Assembly: GCA_011319805.1 (NCBI GenBank)
Contig: SJRY01000284.1
Span: 45,713-109,712 of the forward strand
DNA: 64,000 nucleotides
Direction of reading: 5' to 3'
From: Macrocybe gigantea
Taxonomy: Eukaryota > Basidiomycota > Agaricomycetes > Agaricales > Callistosporiaceae
This document shows positions 1 to 13,359 of the stretch, piece by piece (positions within the stretch are counted from its first letter, which is position 1; every line of letters starts with the position of its first letter). The translations under genes were made by a program, and so were the position numbers. Under the pieces are notes generated by a model. It saw only the letters and a program-made list of their open reading frames with translations. It was not told where the DNA came from and searched no databases.

Positions 1-1712
1 TGTTCGAGCCTTCCAGGACTCTCCTCTCGCTGCCCTGAAGCTTATAAGATCGCGATGGGAATCCTCCCACAGCTCACCTGGCTCGGGTCGAACGTCGAGG
101 GCCGTACCGCTCAGTAGTACCGGTAGGTCGCGTAGTGCGAGATGCCACCGCCACGGCCATCCAAGCAGGGAAGCTTGACATTGCGCTGGAATGGCTCGAG
201 CAAGGACGGTCCGTCATTTGGTCCCAAATCCTTCAGCTCCGCTCGCCGGTTGAAGAGGCTTTGCGAAAGGCTCACCCTGAGCTGGTGGAGAAGTTCGAGG
301 AGATCTCACGGTTGTTGGACGACGGTCACACGAAGGAAGCAGAAGATCTGTCGTTATCGGTTTGCACTTGGACGACGACGTTGTACAGGCGAGGCAGCCA
401 TCTCTTCTGTCACTGCATAAATTGGCGTTGGAGAGAGAGCAATTGCTCGACACCATTCGAACCATGAAAGGGTTCGAGACGTTCCTCCTTCCCCGGACAG
501 TAAAAGAACTCCTTGCTGCTGCGAAGAACGGCCATATTGTACTGCTGAACGTCAGCCAAGCGAGGTGCGACGCGCTTCTGTTGAGTCCGGATTCTGATCG
601 TGTGCGACATATCCCGCTGCAAGGTATCAGCAGTGGCGGGATAGAAGACCTGCGCAGGCGCATGGGAGGGCTGTTGAAGAAAGCCGGGCGCGATGCAGAA
701 CCTGGAAGATGGGGAAGGCCAGCGCCCATCCAACAACAAAGCATCGACCCCGAACGAGAATGCGCGGACATCCTTCGAGCCTTGTGGGTCAATATCGTGA
801 AACCTGTCCTCAAAATTGTCGGATTCACAGTGAGTCTACCGCCATTGAGGAGCTGCAGCAGGCGGCACTTATGAAGGGGTTTCCCAGACTCCCATGGATG
901 CCGGAGAGTTTCGCAGGATCTGGTGGTGTCCTTCTGGTCCATTGACATCTCTTCCGATTCACGCGTCTGGGATCTACGGAGTAGGGCCAGAACCCGAGGT
1001 CAGATTATCCGACTTTGCCATTTCCTCTTACATTCCTTCCATATCCGCCCTTCTGAACGCTTCCAAGCCTTTCAACCGTGCTACAGAACTACGCATTCTG
1101 CTGGTTGGCCAATCAGCTTCGGAGGGCCTACGGGTCATCCGCGGAACGTTGAAGGAGATCAAAAACATCCGAGAAAAGATCCAAGGCTGCCAGGTCACAG
1201 TCCTGTCTGAGAAGGACGCAACGGCAGAAGCTGTCACTGAAACGATGAGGGAAGCGCAATGGGTCCACTTTGCTTGTCACGGTATCCAAGAACCAACCCG
1301 CCCAACTGAGAGCTCACTCATGCTTGCCGGCACCTCGAAGCTGACTCTCGCCTCCATCATCAGGACGTCTAGTCCCGACAGGGAATTCGCCTTCCCGTCT
1401 GCATGCCAAACGGCAGCAGGAGCAGACGCCTTCGCGGATGAAGTCGTACATCTCGCAGCTGGAATGCTCTTGGCCGGCTACAAGAGCGTCATCGCTACGA
1501 TGTGGTCCATTGATGACAAGGTCGGGGCTGAGGTGGCTGCGGAAGTATACGATGTTCTGTTTGAAAATAGCGGCGGCGAAAGGAGGGGTCCGGCAATGCC
1601 AGACTACACCTCAGCGGCTCAGGCGCTCCACCGCGCCGTTGAAAAGATCAGGTGCAGGCAACCACCCGTGTCACTGCTGTCTTGGGTCCCTTTTGTACAT
1701 GTAGGGTGCTGA
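1..1712 (+). CDS. CHAT-domain protein (caspase-like peptidase fold), 5'-truncated by window edge
   Basis: This is the C-terminal half of a TPR-CHAT protein; the N-terminal repeats lie outside the window. The CHAT fold is related to caspases and separases. The sequence shows the His motif HFACHG (near 1266-1283), the Cys motif SACQTAAG (near 1399-1422) and the closing WVPFVHVG before the stop at 1710-1712. An alpha-helical linker, EWLEQGRSVIW, precedes it. One clean intron (about 830-889) joins KIVGFT to the segment with IWWCPSGPLTSLPIHASGIY. The reading frame changes near 103 and near 359-360. One extra G at each point gives a continuous protein, so I cannot tell a pseudogene from assembly errors. 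These families are numerous in Agaricomycetes; the substrate is unknown. The gene converges on the cullin gene 240 bp away. Confidence 0.8.
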
Positions 1713-1950
1713 CAGACCTCAATTGGAAGCAGTTATGCTTGTCGCGTCGGCGGCAAAGCATCTGTTTTGAAAGTCTCAAAATCCGAACATACTGTATGCC
1801 AGAACTCCCAGGTGGACGTGGTCGTCCATCTTGTGATATCTTTTTGCTGTTAGATATGCGACGGTCGGAGAGCTGCAACCCATGAAGAAGCCTAAGAAAT
1901 ATGAGGCTTCGCAGACCTTTAGACGTAAAACAAGAGTACATGACGAGCAA

Positions 1951-4900
1951 TCAAGCCACGTAGAGGAACTTCGTCCTGTCCTCTTTGCTCCTCTCCAGGT
2001 AATCACTCTCGACCAAAGCGTCGACCCGCTTCTTAATCGCGTCCACCGTGGGCACGAAGTGGCTCTTCACAGCATCGATCGTCGCCGTCTTGAGCTGTTC
2101 ATAGGACATCTCCTTGCGCGCCTTCATGATCCTGACAATGGCGGCATCGAGATAATGCTTCCTGTCGCCCTCGATCGACTGGTTCGTGCGCTGAGATTCC
2201 TCCGCCTAAAGAAAAGCGAAGCGGCTCAGATTCCAGGAATTCAATCAATGAAAGTGAGAGAAAATTCGGACGTACAGTGACTTTGGCCTGAATGGAGTTG
2301 ATGTGCACTTTGGCTCTCGGGTCTGTAAAGTCGTCGTTGAACCGGAAGAGATCGTCGTCGTTCACGTCCTTTCCATGCGGAATCTTTCTGAGCACCCTCT
2401 TCTTCCCGCATGCGAGACTCTGCAGCGTCCTCCGGAGTTCACCATCCTCTAGCACAACGGGGCGATCCGTCAGACAAACATTGCTGGAAAAAAAAAAGAA
2501 GAGCGACATACCCATGCGCGTCTGGGCCAAGATATCAGGATATCGCAATTCGTACGCGTCATTGAACAACAGCAAAACGATGGCCTGGTACAAGCTGAGC
2601 GAGAGCTCTTTACTGCCATCCTTGAATCGGCCTTTCATTGTGACGGTGCCGAGTGCATGATCCCAGTCCAAGACGTGCTGCGGACGTTCCTGCTTGTAAT
2701 ATTTCTCGAAAGCGGTAAGCTCCGCTTGCATCTACCATGGGCATATGCACATGTCAGTCACGACGCCTCGGAGACGATCGTTAAAAGAGCAACGTACACT
2801 TGGCGGCAGATCGACGGCGTTCTTCGGCACAGTGAAAGGCCAGGCGCTTCGTTGCAGGACCATGACAGTCAGCTTTCTTCCCGCGCTATGACTGTCCAGC
2901 TTGGCATGGTACTTGCTGATGAAGTCGCGGGACAAATTCAGGTCCTTGAACATCTCTTCTCCCATCCCAAACTCGGGGTCGTATTCTGCAAAGGGGGTAT
3001 ATTGTCAGTATCCAGAATTGCTCCTGCAATCCTCGTTCCACGAGCAATTAAAGACAACGCACGCTCTTTGAGTTTCTTCAGCATTGATTTCTCAAAGTCG
3101 TCCGAGGCGCTCCTTCCAAGCAAGAGCCGCTTCGCCAACGCACGGTGGTAGAACGTCCTAAAGACGTCCTTGTCGTCTGTGAACCTATACAACCCGAGCA
3201 CCGCGTCCATCTGGGCCGCAAACTCGACATCACTGGTGGCGCCTTGACCTCGTCTCATGGCTTTATCGAGGTGCTTAGCGATCATCTCCGCGGGCTTGTT
3301 GCGGCGCGCCTTGAAGCTCCGATTGAAGGCGTCCGCGAGGGCGTAGCTGAATTCCTTGTTAGGCTGCTTGACGGGCGCACTCGTGGACGGCTGCGCGCGG
3401 GATGCTCCGGCCTTCATGTCCGTAAAGGTCTTCATGCACGCTGTGTCTGCTAGCGCTTTGAATTCTAACAGCCGCTGTACCATCTCTTCGTCTCTGGCGG
3501 TGTCGCAGACGACGGCTTGCACGGTGTTCTAGGTAACAAGGTCGATGAGATTGTCATATGAGGGCAGGAGATTCTGAAACGAACCTGCACATAAACCTTG
3601 AAAGCATCGCAGAGCACCTTGGTGCCGTCGACTCTAGCAAAGAGAGCGTACATTGCACCCAGAGTGTCCAGATCACGGGCATCCATATAAGGACCAACAG
3701 CTGCAACGACGATGATTGGTGAACATTAGTGGTATGTGCAAGAAATAAATGGCCTTACTTGCACTTGCCAACCACGCCAAACGTCCGTCCCACAGCGCCC
3801 TTTCCGTAACTTCGCGCACAATGCTCCAGCTGCCCAGAGGGAGGAGTACTTCAGAGCGTTTGCACTCCTCTTCAATTCTCGACTGTACGTGTTTGAAGAA
3901 GCCTTTGGGATCATTCTTCATGGTTTCCGCACGTTCGGCAGATTCTTTCGTGTAATAGTCGCGCGCAAGTGTGAGATATTCCTCTTCAAACAGATGGTAC
4001 TGCTTATGAGTGATGAGGTGCGAAATCAGCTCTCGAATGTGTTCCCTAGATTCATGTTCCAGTCTGGGAGAGGGAAACGACGGACATGAGAATGACTTTT
4101 GTTCTTTATTGATGAAGGGTCGGATCACCTGTAATTTCTCTCCCATGTAATCCAGTCCTCGACGCTAGCTTTGATGCGCGTTGCTACGCGGGGATTCTCG
4201 AAGACGCGTGTCTTGAAGAGTGAAAACGCAAGATCCCTAGGAGCACAATCATCAGCGATCGGATATATATGAGCGGACCAACTCTACACACCGAATACAC
4301 ACCACATTGGGATCTGATTTGACATAAACTTGGTCCAGGTATGTCGCCAATGACTGAAGCAAGGACTGTCGCACAGATCGTGAGTGCGAAGTAATTTCCG
4401 CACAGAGAAAATTTGCAAGCATACAATCTGTCGTTCAAACCATCGGCACACTTTGTCAAATTCCGTGATCCAACCCATGTTTTCGCCAGAAAACTCTTCG
4501 AGCGTCCGATTCAATCGAGTCATGCATTGCTCCAGTTCTAGCTTCAGCATGTCGTACAAGCCTTCGCCCTTGTTCGCAGCCATCACTACAAGACGGCACG
4601 CAGTGTAAATGCTCTCATAGCTAGGCAAGATGTCTGGGCCATCCTTGGTCAAAGCGATCGCGATGCATCTCCTCATCAACGCGTAAGCTCTGTCATAGTT
4701 AGACGATTCCACAGCTGTCGAGGTGATGCCGTCGGAGTCAGTTCTGTAAAGCAAATAAAATTCTTCATACGTGGATTGCCTTTGACTTGCAGTTTGATAG
4801 AAGTGCCCAGTCGAGCGGAGCCTTGTGACCTAGAAGCAGAACCACAGTCAGAGTCGGTGTCCAACCGGGGTATCTTGCGACGAGGAGATGCCGACCCATC

Positions 4901-4987
4901 ATCTAGCGAGTCGACAATATTGGATCGAATCGCGGTAAAGGCCTTGGAAGTTTGAGGAAGACTCAAAAGCGTAAAAACATCCGCCAT
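1951..4987 (-). CDS. CUL4: Cullin-4-like scaffold of a Cullin-RING ubiquitin ligase
   Basis: Cullins are elongated scaffolds that bring a RING/E2 module to substrate adaptors; Cul4 pairs with DDB1. The chosen start (4985-4987) gives MADVFTLLSLPQTSKAF followed by a basic stretch, PRRKIPRLD, like the nuclear signal of Cul4. Cullin repeats follow (HESREHIRELI, YYTKESAE, RIEEECKRSE). The cullin homology domain contains NKPAEMIAKHLDK, FRTFYHRALAKRLLLGRSASDDFEKSML and YELRYPDIL. The C-terminal winged helix holds the neddylation site in RIMKARKEMSY and ends DRTKFLYVA. There are about ten exons. The first intron (about 4744-4829) restores the frame from CGSAS into TDSDGITS. No frame break was found. 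An upstream in-frame ATG at 5243-5245 exists, but that extension has no cullin-like sequence. Assignment to Cul4 rather than Cul3 rests on the N-terminus and the LDFK-like spacing. Confidence 0.87.
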
Positions 4988-7900
4988 GGTCAGACAGACT
5001 GCGATGCTGCTGAATTCTGAACTCGTATCATATTTGGCTGTGTTTGCTCGCCACTTCATATCTAGCCAAGTCCATGGAGCATTCTTACGCACGACAATGG
5101 TCCTTCTTTGTGTTCTAACTTCTCTAGGATTCTTCACGAGGAGGTCATGGGTGCAACCATGCGCCTTCTCTACACGTTCGACCCGATAAGCTGAAAGGTC
5201 CCAGACACCTTTCTTTTTCCACGACTGAAACGCCCCCTTGCTCATCGGGAAACAGATTCGTGCGATATTTCTTATGGCGTGGACAGATTCAACGACACCT
5301 GTGCTCTGGCCTGGAAATCAGATGCCCTTCTGATTTAGCAGAAGCTATCAGTCAGTGAAGGTTTGCGCCGTGAGGCTCTATGAGTCGCGTCTGTAGGCCT
5401 GACTGTTTGATCGCCCATAGCACGGGCCTGCCAAGTTAAAAATAAGACGGACGGATTAGTGAGTACCTGCCGTCAGCATCCTCGAACCGGAATCGTCTGT
5501 GTCCATCTCTGCAAACTTCAAACGACTGATACTCATTCTCAGCGTTAGTCATGTCACATGTGAACATGCAATTACGACAAGTTCGGAGGAAACTCGATGT
5601 CCAACCTTAGTGGACCCAGATAGAAGAGTCGCGAATATGGTCAATGCCGCGATCCGACGACATACCCACGGAGATCTTTTCGACGGCCGCAATTGGACCG
5701 CCTCACTCATCTGTTCCCTCCATCATTGCGATATGTTCTGCTCAGGACAGTTAACAATCCCGGTCGTGAAGATGATCGTGGAATTTCCAGGCGATCCACC
5801 GACCACTGTTCCTCATCCACGATTGGTATCTCGGGGTGATGTCATCTTATCTCAATGGCCCTGAGCATAGACTTAACGGGTTTAAATGGTTTGATGGTCA
5901 CAGTTGCTGGTTGAACGTTGATCCTTCTATGTAACGTTTTGGTCCTCATTCGCGTTTACGCACTGGCTGGTCTTCAACATGGAAACGTACGCGTTGGCCC
6001 AACCACTGCGGACCCGTTAGCGGCGTGAAGGTATCTCAACTTACTGACCTCATCACTGCCGTCCCATGTGTTTTCGTCCAGCGCAAGTCACGGCCTACTA
6101 ACGGAGATTATGCAACACCGCGAAACGCCAGTCCTAATGTTTCAACATTTTTAGTTCACACCCCATTGGTCATGGAGCGCTCTTGGCTGTGCGACTATCC
6201 AAGTCTCGGAAGGAAATTTGATGAAAAGGCGTTTTTTCAAGGCTTGGCGCTCCTTCATTTCTTTTTTTTTAACTTGAGAAAGAACGCAGGTGAGCGGTGG
6301 GAACGACAATTTGATTTTTGCATTCTTGTGCTATTCTGGGTCGGGTTGAATGGGCTGGTTGCCCTTTGCACCCCGCTGTGTTCGACGTATGACGGGCGGT
6401 GATGATAATCATCATGCATCCTTTCATCCGTGGGCTGGGAAGATTCTGCTCAATTCGACTTCATTCCGCGCACAAAAGAGAGCGTTGTTCCGGCTCAGGT
6501 CGCTCGCCCTGTGCAGCAACCCTGTCCAAGTGGCGTGTAAATTTAAATTTGGCGTTGCGGTATGTGAAAAAATTCTTTGACGTCGGCTACGCAGCTTATT
6601 TCGGAAGGGACAGAGAAGGGAGATATCATAGGCCCGCACTGAAACGCGCATTCACATCGGCAATGTAGCTACGTTACCAGGAAGTGCCGCCAGTGGAGAT
6701 ATCTTCGATGGGTATCTCTGAAGACGCATCAGCCGAAGCGTTTTGTATGGACCACAAGCTCATGAACCGTGTAGAATCAACAGGGCTGATGGCAATGTCC
6801 TTTGGAGGAATAGACCCCACAGTTCAAAAACAAGGCAAACGCATTGGATCGGACCATCTGGAGAGCTCGGCCGCCTCACCATGAAGACTAATAAGGGTTA
6901 TATACGGTAATGAAGGCACGCGCGTTCGGCTGGCAGTGTGGATGTATAAAAGGATTTGCGCGGAGAATACACGTCTTCCCTCTTTCATCCCTTCCCCAAT
7001 TCTCGTGGACGGTTGTGCTCCAGTTATGTACTGATTCTCGATCACTTATGGTGTGGTGCCATGGATTTCTAGTTCTCAAACTTCTAGTGTATCAAATTAT
7101 ACCTAATCTGCGTTCAACGCCAACTTGTTACTCGCATGAGGGTATGGTGCGTATAGATAAATACACCACAACGAGCATAGTTAATAAAAGGAAGACTAAT
7201 AGAAGGTACACTGGGGAAAGCGAAGACCCAACGACGTGCTCGGCGGACCTGCAAAAGCACAACCAAGATACAACAAAGGCAACACCGTTTATAAGTCAAG
7301 AACGAATGAAGCAACGAGACCATAGGGCGATTCGTCACAGCATGATGGAGCGGATCTATCCACGAGGTAGAAGACGAGAAGTCAGTTATTGGATAGTTGG
7401 TAAGCCAGAAACTCCCACTCACATTCTTGCTCACGATAGCGCTAGAATACCCGAGATATAACACAGCAACGGAAGTTCATCAGAGCCCAAGGAACCGCCA
7501 GGGAATTTGCAAAACGAGTTGCGAGAGCAGGGTGGAAACGACCGCAGAGATTCGACAGTCGGAGATTCATTGGTTAGGTCGAGAAGCGCGGAAGCCGAAG
7601 GTGCGTGTATATTTGGAGGCGGTTGTGTTCGTGAATGGAATCAATTTTGATGGTGCGTGTCGTAAATGATGGATCCGGTTCGTTGGTTTTTGTTTGTGCG
7701 ATCGCGTGGGGGAAGAGGATGTGGGCGTATGATTAATAGATTTCCGTGTAATTTTCGCAACCGCATTCAATGACAGTGTATGGGTCCGCAAGATTAAGAT
7801 TTATCATGAGCCAACACCGCGACCGGACGTGCAAGAGAAAGCAAATCAATAGGTTGATGGGAAGAAAAAAAGAAGTTGATGAGTGCTTCGCCTTTACCCA

Positions 7901-8074
7901 GACAGACACGTAACAAAGAAAAGAAAAAGAAGAAATGCAAGAAAGGAGACCAAAGGAAATGCAAAAATAAAAGGTAGATGACCCTGATAGATAGCAGGGA
8001 ATAGCAGGGGGCCGACGGTGACGGAAATGGGAAGGCGTGACAGATCGGGAAAAAAAAAGGAAAAACGGGAAATG
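4988..8074. other. Intergenic region between cullin and G-alpha genes
   Basis: No gene is supported in this 3.1 kb. Open frames are short, overlap on both strands and carry no recognisable motif. The left end must hold the cullin promoter and the right end the G-alpha 3' UTR. The stretch 7860-8200 is strongly purine-rich on the plus strand, that is, pyrimidine-rich in the sense direction of the G-alpha introns and UTR. Confidence 0.5.
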
Positions 8075-10277
8075 TCAGATGAGAGCTGCCGTTTCAAGAT
8101 TCGCACGGAGGACAATACTATTGTCGCGGTGGAAGGATTGAGGAGAAAGGGAGGAAAAGAAAAAAGAAAAACGATTTGAGCGTACTGTTCTTTCACCGGA
8201 GCAAGATGTGCGAATGAAGACAGAAAGGGGCGAGAGTCGAGAGGCAGAAGGGCGAAAAGAGAAGGCACCAAGGAAGGAAAGAACTCACTCTGTCAAGGGA
8301 AAAACTCGTCATCCATCGCTCACGATTGATATGTGGTATGATTTCTCACCTTCTACTGCAGCCATCACTACTCTCAGCATTGCCGTATCTGTAGCTGTCG
8401 TGATGCTGGGGCAGGAAGAAACATCAGAAACCACTGCGACGTCTGATGCTAGAAGAGAACTACAAGGGCAAAAGAAAGGAATCGCCGTACTGGATGTAAA
8501 TTTCTCGCTCTTTCGACCTGCCAGCCTTCTGTGCCAGCTTTGCGAATCGCCGCTTGAAATAATCGCGTCCAGCCTTGACATCTCCTGCTGGGCCTTCGTA
8601 GTCCTGTCACAGATTCGTGATATAAATCGAAATTTAAGTTTCAAGATAACTTACGGGGAAGAAATTCTTGATGTCTGAGTGCGCAATCTTGGCCTCGAAA
8701 AGGTCATTTTTGTTCAAGAAAAGTATCTAGCGAAGACGAAAAAGCTTATCAATGATACGTCGAAGAGTCAGATCGAAAGGTGTCTCACTATCGACGTTTG
8801 CTTGAACCATTGGGAGTGACATATTGAATCCCAAATTGTCATTGCGTCCTGCATTTGATTCTATGACAAAGGGGAAAACGGGAAAAAAAAAATTAGAGAC
8901 CGGCAGTCGGAAGACACACCTGGACTCACCGCGCCTTTGTCTTCCACCAGACATTGATCGTATCCGCTCAGACTGACAAGGAAAAGGATGCTTGTGACGT
9001 CCTGGAAGCAGTGTATCCACTTCCTCCGCTCGCTCTTCTGTCCACCGACGTCGACCATGAGCATCTCATGATCTCGGAGGTTGAACGTCGTCTCCGTTAT
9101 CCCGATCGTCCGGGCCCTGCATCTGATGATGTCTTGTTCCTCTGGCTGATACTCTTCGTCGAATAGCCGATCCAATGATGAAAAAAAGTAGTGTAGACTG
9201 TTGTAACGGTGTTTGAGTAAGTTTGACAGCGTGATGATGAAATGATGCGGAAGTATGATGGACTGTTAGCAATCACATCGCCGCAACATCGGTGGTGCGA
9301 AAAACAGGACGGAGAGCTTGAGTCTCGAAGTAAGCTTCAGCCTCATCACAGAATGTAGCCAATGCTGCGTGTGCGTTCCACTCGAAGAAATGAAGGAGAG
9401 GCAGAAATTATGATAAGAAGGAAAATGAAAAAGCGACTCACTTCTCCGGTAACGCCGCCTCGTTACCCCGCTCCCACGCTTTCTGGACGCCTGGGTCGTC
9501 CCAGAGTGCCTTTAGGGGATCATAATATGACATGGGGAATGGCTCGCCGTCCCTAACATCAGGCGCCCGTTCGATCAAGTCGACGTGCTCCAAGTTATCC
9601 TCGGAGACTTTGAGTTCCATGTCCTCCATGGCATCCAAAAGATACTTGAGCCCGCGTGTAATGTTTTCGAAAACGAGTTGGCGATAATATTCGATTTCTT
9701 GTGACGTGAATGGGACTTTGTGAATGAGTCGCATTTGCTGCAGTTCGGCCATGTGTGAGCCGAGTAATGACGCCCGAGGTGGAGCCGGGTTACCCACCTT
9801 GAGAATTGTGGATTTTCCGGAATCGCCGGACCCTAGGAGGAGCACCTAACATGACGCGTAGCAGAACGTTATTCCTTACATCTGACTCCATAAAGAAAAT
9901 AAAAATATGATGCGCAAGGAAGACTTGAGCCTCAATTGGTCAAGAGAGCTGACTAAGGTGGAGAGGGACAAGCGGAAGAAAAAGAGGCCAGACGGACGTA
10001 CTTTGACTTGATTAGCCATTTTTGCTTTAGCCTATACGTATACCCGAGGGACAAAGAGTCAGCGCATCCGTTGACCTACAGCGGAAGAAAAGCGGAGGCA
10101 AAGTGCGCGCTCCGATGCAAATGCACCAGCGGGGGAGGAATGTGGAGAAAAGAGAGAAGTGTAAGGGAAACGGAAGAGGGTACTCACCTCCTTCAACACC
10201 TTCTCTGCCTGCGTATGGCGTTGCTTGTCCAACTCCGTCACGTCGGCACCCGTAGGTGCGGACATACATGATCCCAT
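8075..10277 (-). CDS. Heterotrimeric G-protein alpha subunit
   Basis: This is a GTP-binding switch protein that couples seven-helix receptors to effectors at the plasma membrane. The start at 10275-10277 gives MGSCMSAP, with Gly2 for myristoylation and Cys4 for palmitoylation. A 30-residue first exon (10188-10277) is followed by a tiny exon (AKAKMANQVK). The P-loop is GSGDSGKST, switch I contains RARTIGI, switch II is DVGGQKSERRKWIHCF, the guanine motif is NKND and the G5 motif is TTATDT. The helical domain (YYRQLVFENITRGLKYLLDA) is intact. About ten exons have phase-consistent splice sites. The last junction is unresolved: the exon ending near MAAVE does not meet the terminal exon (IVLRANLETAALI, stop at 8075-8077) in frame, being one base short. 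The C-terminus ALI lacks the Cys used by pertussis toxin. Confidence 0.87.
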
Positions 10278-12580
10278 CGTTTACTCGCTCCTGCCTGCTG
10301 GAAACTTAACGATGCAATAAATTATAAAGATTCCTCGGCGGTCTGCTTGCTCCAATACTGCGACGGTCAACCGATGTGGCTTCAAGACAGCAGCCTCGCG
10401 AGCACCTCGGCAGACTCTGAGCGTTCGGTTCATTGGGTGCGGCGTAAGAGCGTCACGATGGGACAGACACAACGTCGGTTGGATCATGGGTGCGGATGAA
10501 GCCAGAGATCAGAAGAGAGCCACTCCAGCGACGAGGAAAGCTTACACTGAAAGCTTTCCTGAGCAGATCCCGAATTATCTGGTAGGGTCCTCAAACAAGC
10601 TTGGAGATACCGACTTTTCCTATGATACCTACGCAGCGCAAAAAAGTTAGACCATCAGATCAAGAACAGGTTCACGGGTGTCGTCCGCACGTTGTGGGGT
10701 CAGTGAAGAAGGAATATAGTCTTTATTGGGAAATTGGAGAAACGTGGACGAGTAAATAGGATTTTGTTGAATACTTACCAGATTAGATAGAGTTTTCTGG
10801 TACAGTGGTGCCGCAGCCGCAGCTGGCCACGGGGACGAATGGTTATTACAAAAGAGAGACGGAAGACGGAGAAGGAAATAAGAAAAAGGAAGAAAAGATG
10901 GATGGATGTAGTGGGAAGATGGCGTTCAACTATGGGACTTTGTTGACAGGTACTTTTGATTTTTTTCGTTTTTCTCGCTAAGCCAACAAGGAGCATATGA
11001 TCGACTCATGTCAACCCTTCTATTCAGTCCGCCTGATCCTGCCCGTTTCTCGTTACGAAAACATCCGTCGTCCCTCGGCGATCAATGGGTGAACGACGAA
11101 TCATTTTCTACTCCAAGGCAATTCCTTTCATATATAATTAACGTCTTGGTTTTAACTGTTAGGTGGACGATTAATGACAGAGATGGAATTCTCACAATGG
11201 AGCGAAGTTGCGAGCTTTGCGCTCATGACCGATCTTGAGATCAGCTCTGGGCCGTCATGGTGATGAGACCTTTAATAACAAATTGATGAAATCCAATTTA
11301 TCTGCTGCCGGGTCCGTCCCGCAGGCTGCCGATCCTGTTTGCATTATATGTTTGCCCGAGACCAGCGCTGCGTTGGTCGAGGGACACTTGTCGCGAATGC
11401 GACGAGCAGGGCTCCGAGGTTGTGCCAACGACACCACCAAGCTCAATCCTAAAAATGTCGTAGCGGTCCAAAGAAAATTTCCCAGACGACGCGGTCCGGA
11501 AAGCATCTAGGCTTCGCTGGCGCTGAAATCTAGTGCTCCAAGCTAGACTAGTTCCTTCTGGACAAGGCAGGATCCGACAAGCGACACCGACACGTCCGAC
11601 ACTCTCTGCGTGCAACGTCGTTATTGGCAGTGGACGGGTAAACCTACATCATACTTTTCAAGTACGCCTCTCAAGCGATGGCATAGACATGGACGCCCCT
11701 TCCGCGGAATTCTAAGTTGATCAATCATCAATCCTAGCTCCACTATAACAGCGAGCTGAGATCGGTGCGTACTCTCGATCGTCCGTTCACGATATACCTA
11801 CCCTGAAAATGCAGATACCGATACCTCTTCGCTGTTCGTTCTCCAATTTCATGACAAGCCAGCACTATCCTCTCCCTTACCACGTATATCTCACCTTACA
11901 AACATCGGCCGACACCCGTCATCTCCTTGTATCTATGAACCACCTTTTGTGGGACGGACGCTGAACCCACAACGTGTCCGATAACACTGGATTTACGATT
12001 TTGGCGGCGCTTGACTAGACAATAGGATTGGAATGGCGATTTCCAGCACATCCGTATCTCAAGCTCGTCAGATCATCAACTAATCTGCCAATATCTAAGC
12101 GCAATCATTATGGAACAAGGGCGTTTCCATCAGATGCCTTCCACCGGGCTTACTTGTTGCACCTGCTTTTACTGCTGGATTCCCACCGTGTCCCCCCGCT
12201 GAGTTACTAGAGACATTTCTTCCATCGCCCAAACACATCGAGCAGAGCATTCACTACTCTATTCACAATGCAGACCTGCCACGACGAAACGTCAGTTTTC
12301 CATCTTCCGAGCCAGCTTATTGTTCCCGTATTTTCGATCCCTGGATACAATATCCTAACCACCTAGGTTCCACGGCTCTCGACAAGGCTTTTTATACGTC
12401 CTGAAAAATGTTTACACTGCGGATGAAGTTATTGTCTCTAGGCATCGCCTTGGAGTCTTGCACTGAGCGTGTTTTTCGTTCTTAATAGCCACCTCAGTTA
12501 TTCAGCCGTCCCACTTTCAAAACGGTCTATTGTAGACCTCTGTCCTAAGTGACACATTTGTTATCTTCCTTCTAGTATTT
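10278..12580. other. Intergenic region upstream of G-alpha
   Basis: No gene is supported here. The open frames present (for example around 11230-11720 on both strands) overlap each other and have no family motif. The stretch nearest 10278 is the likely G-alpha promoter and leader. Purine-rich and polypyrimidine tracts occur around 10840-10980. Confidence 0.45.
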
Positions 12581-12581
12581 T

Positions 12582-13010
12582 TTGCTTCACCGACACCGGA
12601 GAAGATACAAAGTGTTGGCCTTGACCGACTTTGATGGCATCCTCCCCATTATATGGTCCAGTCAAGAGGCCATTCAATTCTGGCCCATACATTGGTGCGT
12701 TTTACATGTCGATGCCGGTCGTCTTGTTAATCTCGTTTTCACAAAAAGACTCCGTGTTATACGCGCGAGGCACCTTGACATCACGAGGTTTGCCGGAATG
12801 GTTATTATGAACATCTGGTAAGTATTGCTTTAACAGCCCTCCGGTCCTTCCATGATCCTCACCGTGCTCAGGATTTAAACAGAAACCTAGACACGTACAC
12901 TTGGCGTCAACGTCATCCAACGTGAGTCATCCATCATTAATGGGATGCCGACGGAAGGCCTCTTTCCTGGTCCCGGTCGAATGACTCCACAACTGTGTCT
13001 CATGTACGCG
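12582..13010 (+). pseudogene. Decayed cytochrome P450 3' fragment
   Basis: No intact frame exists, but several blocks match, in order, the C-terminal half of the P450 300 bp downstream. KVLALTDFDGILP resembles its QRVPTFGDWDDLP. The next block, about 12675-12693, resembles REVLRLWPVAPYG followed by the same GGTGCG splice-donor context. GMVIMNIW plus GTAAGT resembles TTVFANIW plus GTAAGT. GATTTAAACAGAAACC after an AG resembles the exon that begins GLNRDPDVYG. A degraded glycine/arginine block near 12950-12990 sits where the haem-binding exon should be. I infer an old tandem P450 duplicate that lost its 5' half. Confidence 0.55.
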
Positions 13011-13359
13011 TACAACAACAGTCCCTGATTTCTGGTTGAGTGTTTGCAACCGTGTCTCTCCTTTCTGTACAAGAAACCAGTACCATCAGAGTGTTCCACA
13101 CCTTCTCGATTCCAGCAAACAAGTCGATATTGCCCAAATTCAAGTTCCTACCGGCCACGGTTCGCTGCCATGCTGTAGGATGCTCGATTTGTACCGATGT
13201 TCCCGAAGCCATGGTGAATACTCTATCATGCGACAAGAGTGGGTTTGATCAACTTCGAAGACAGAAAACCCTTTCCCACCCCCCTTTCACACGAGGGTGC
13301 GGTTCGTCAAATACTAAAAGGCAGCGCTGGTCATCCGCAACCACACCTCTTTCCTTGAC

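Noticed and set aside
4740..4790. A 27-nt intron in the cullin gene
   Set aside because: It is too short and leaves the wrong frame. An intron from a GT near 4829 to the AG at 4744 joins the exons in frame.
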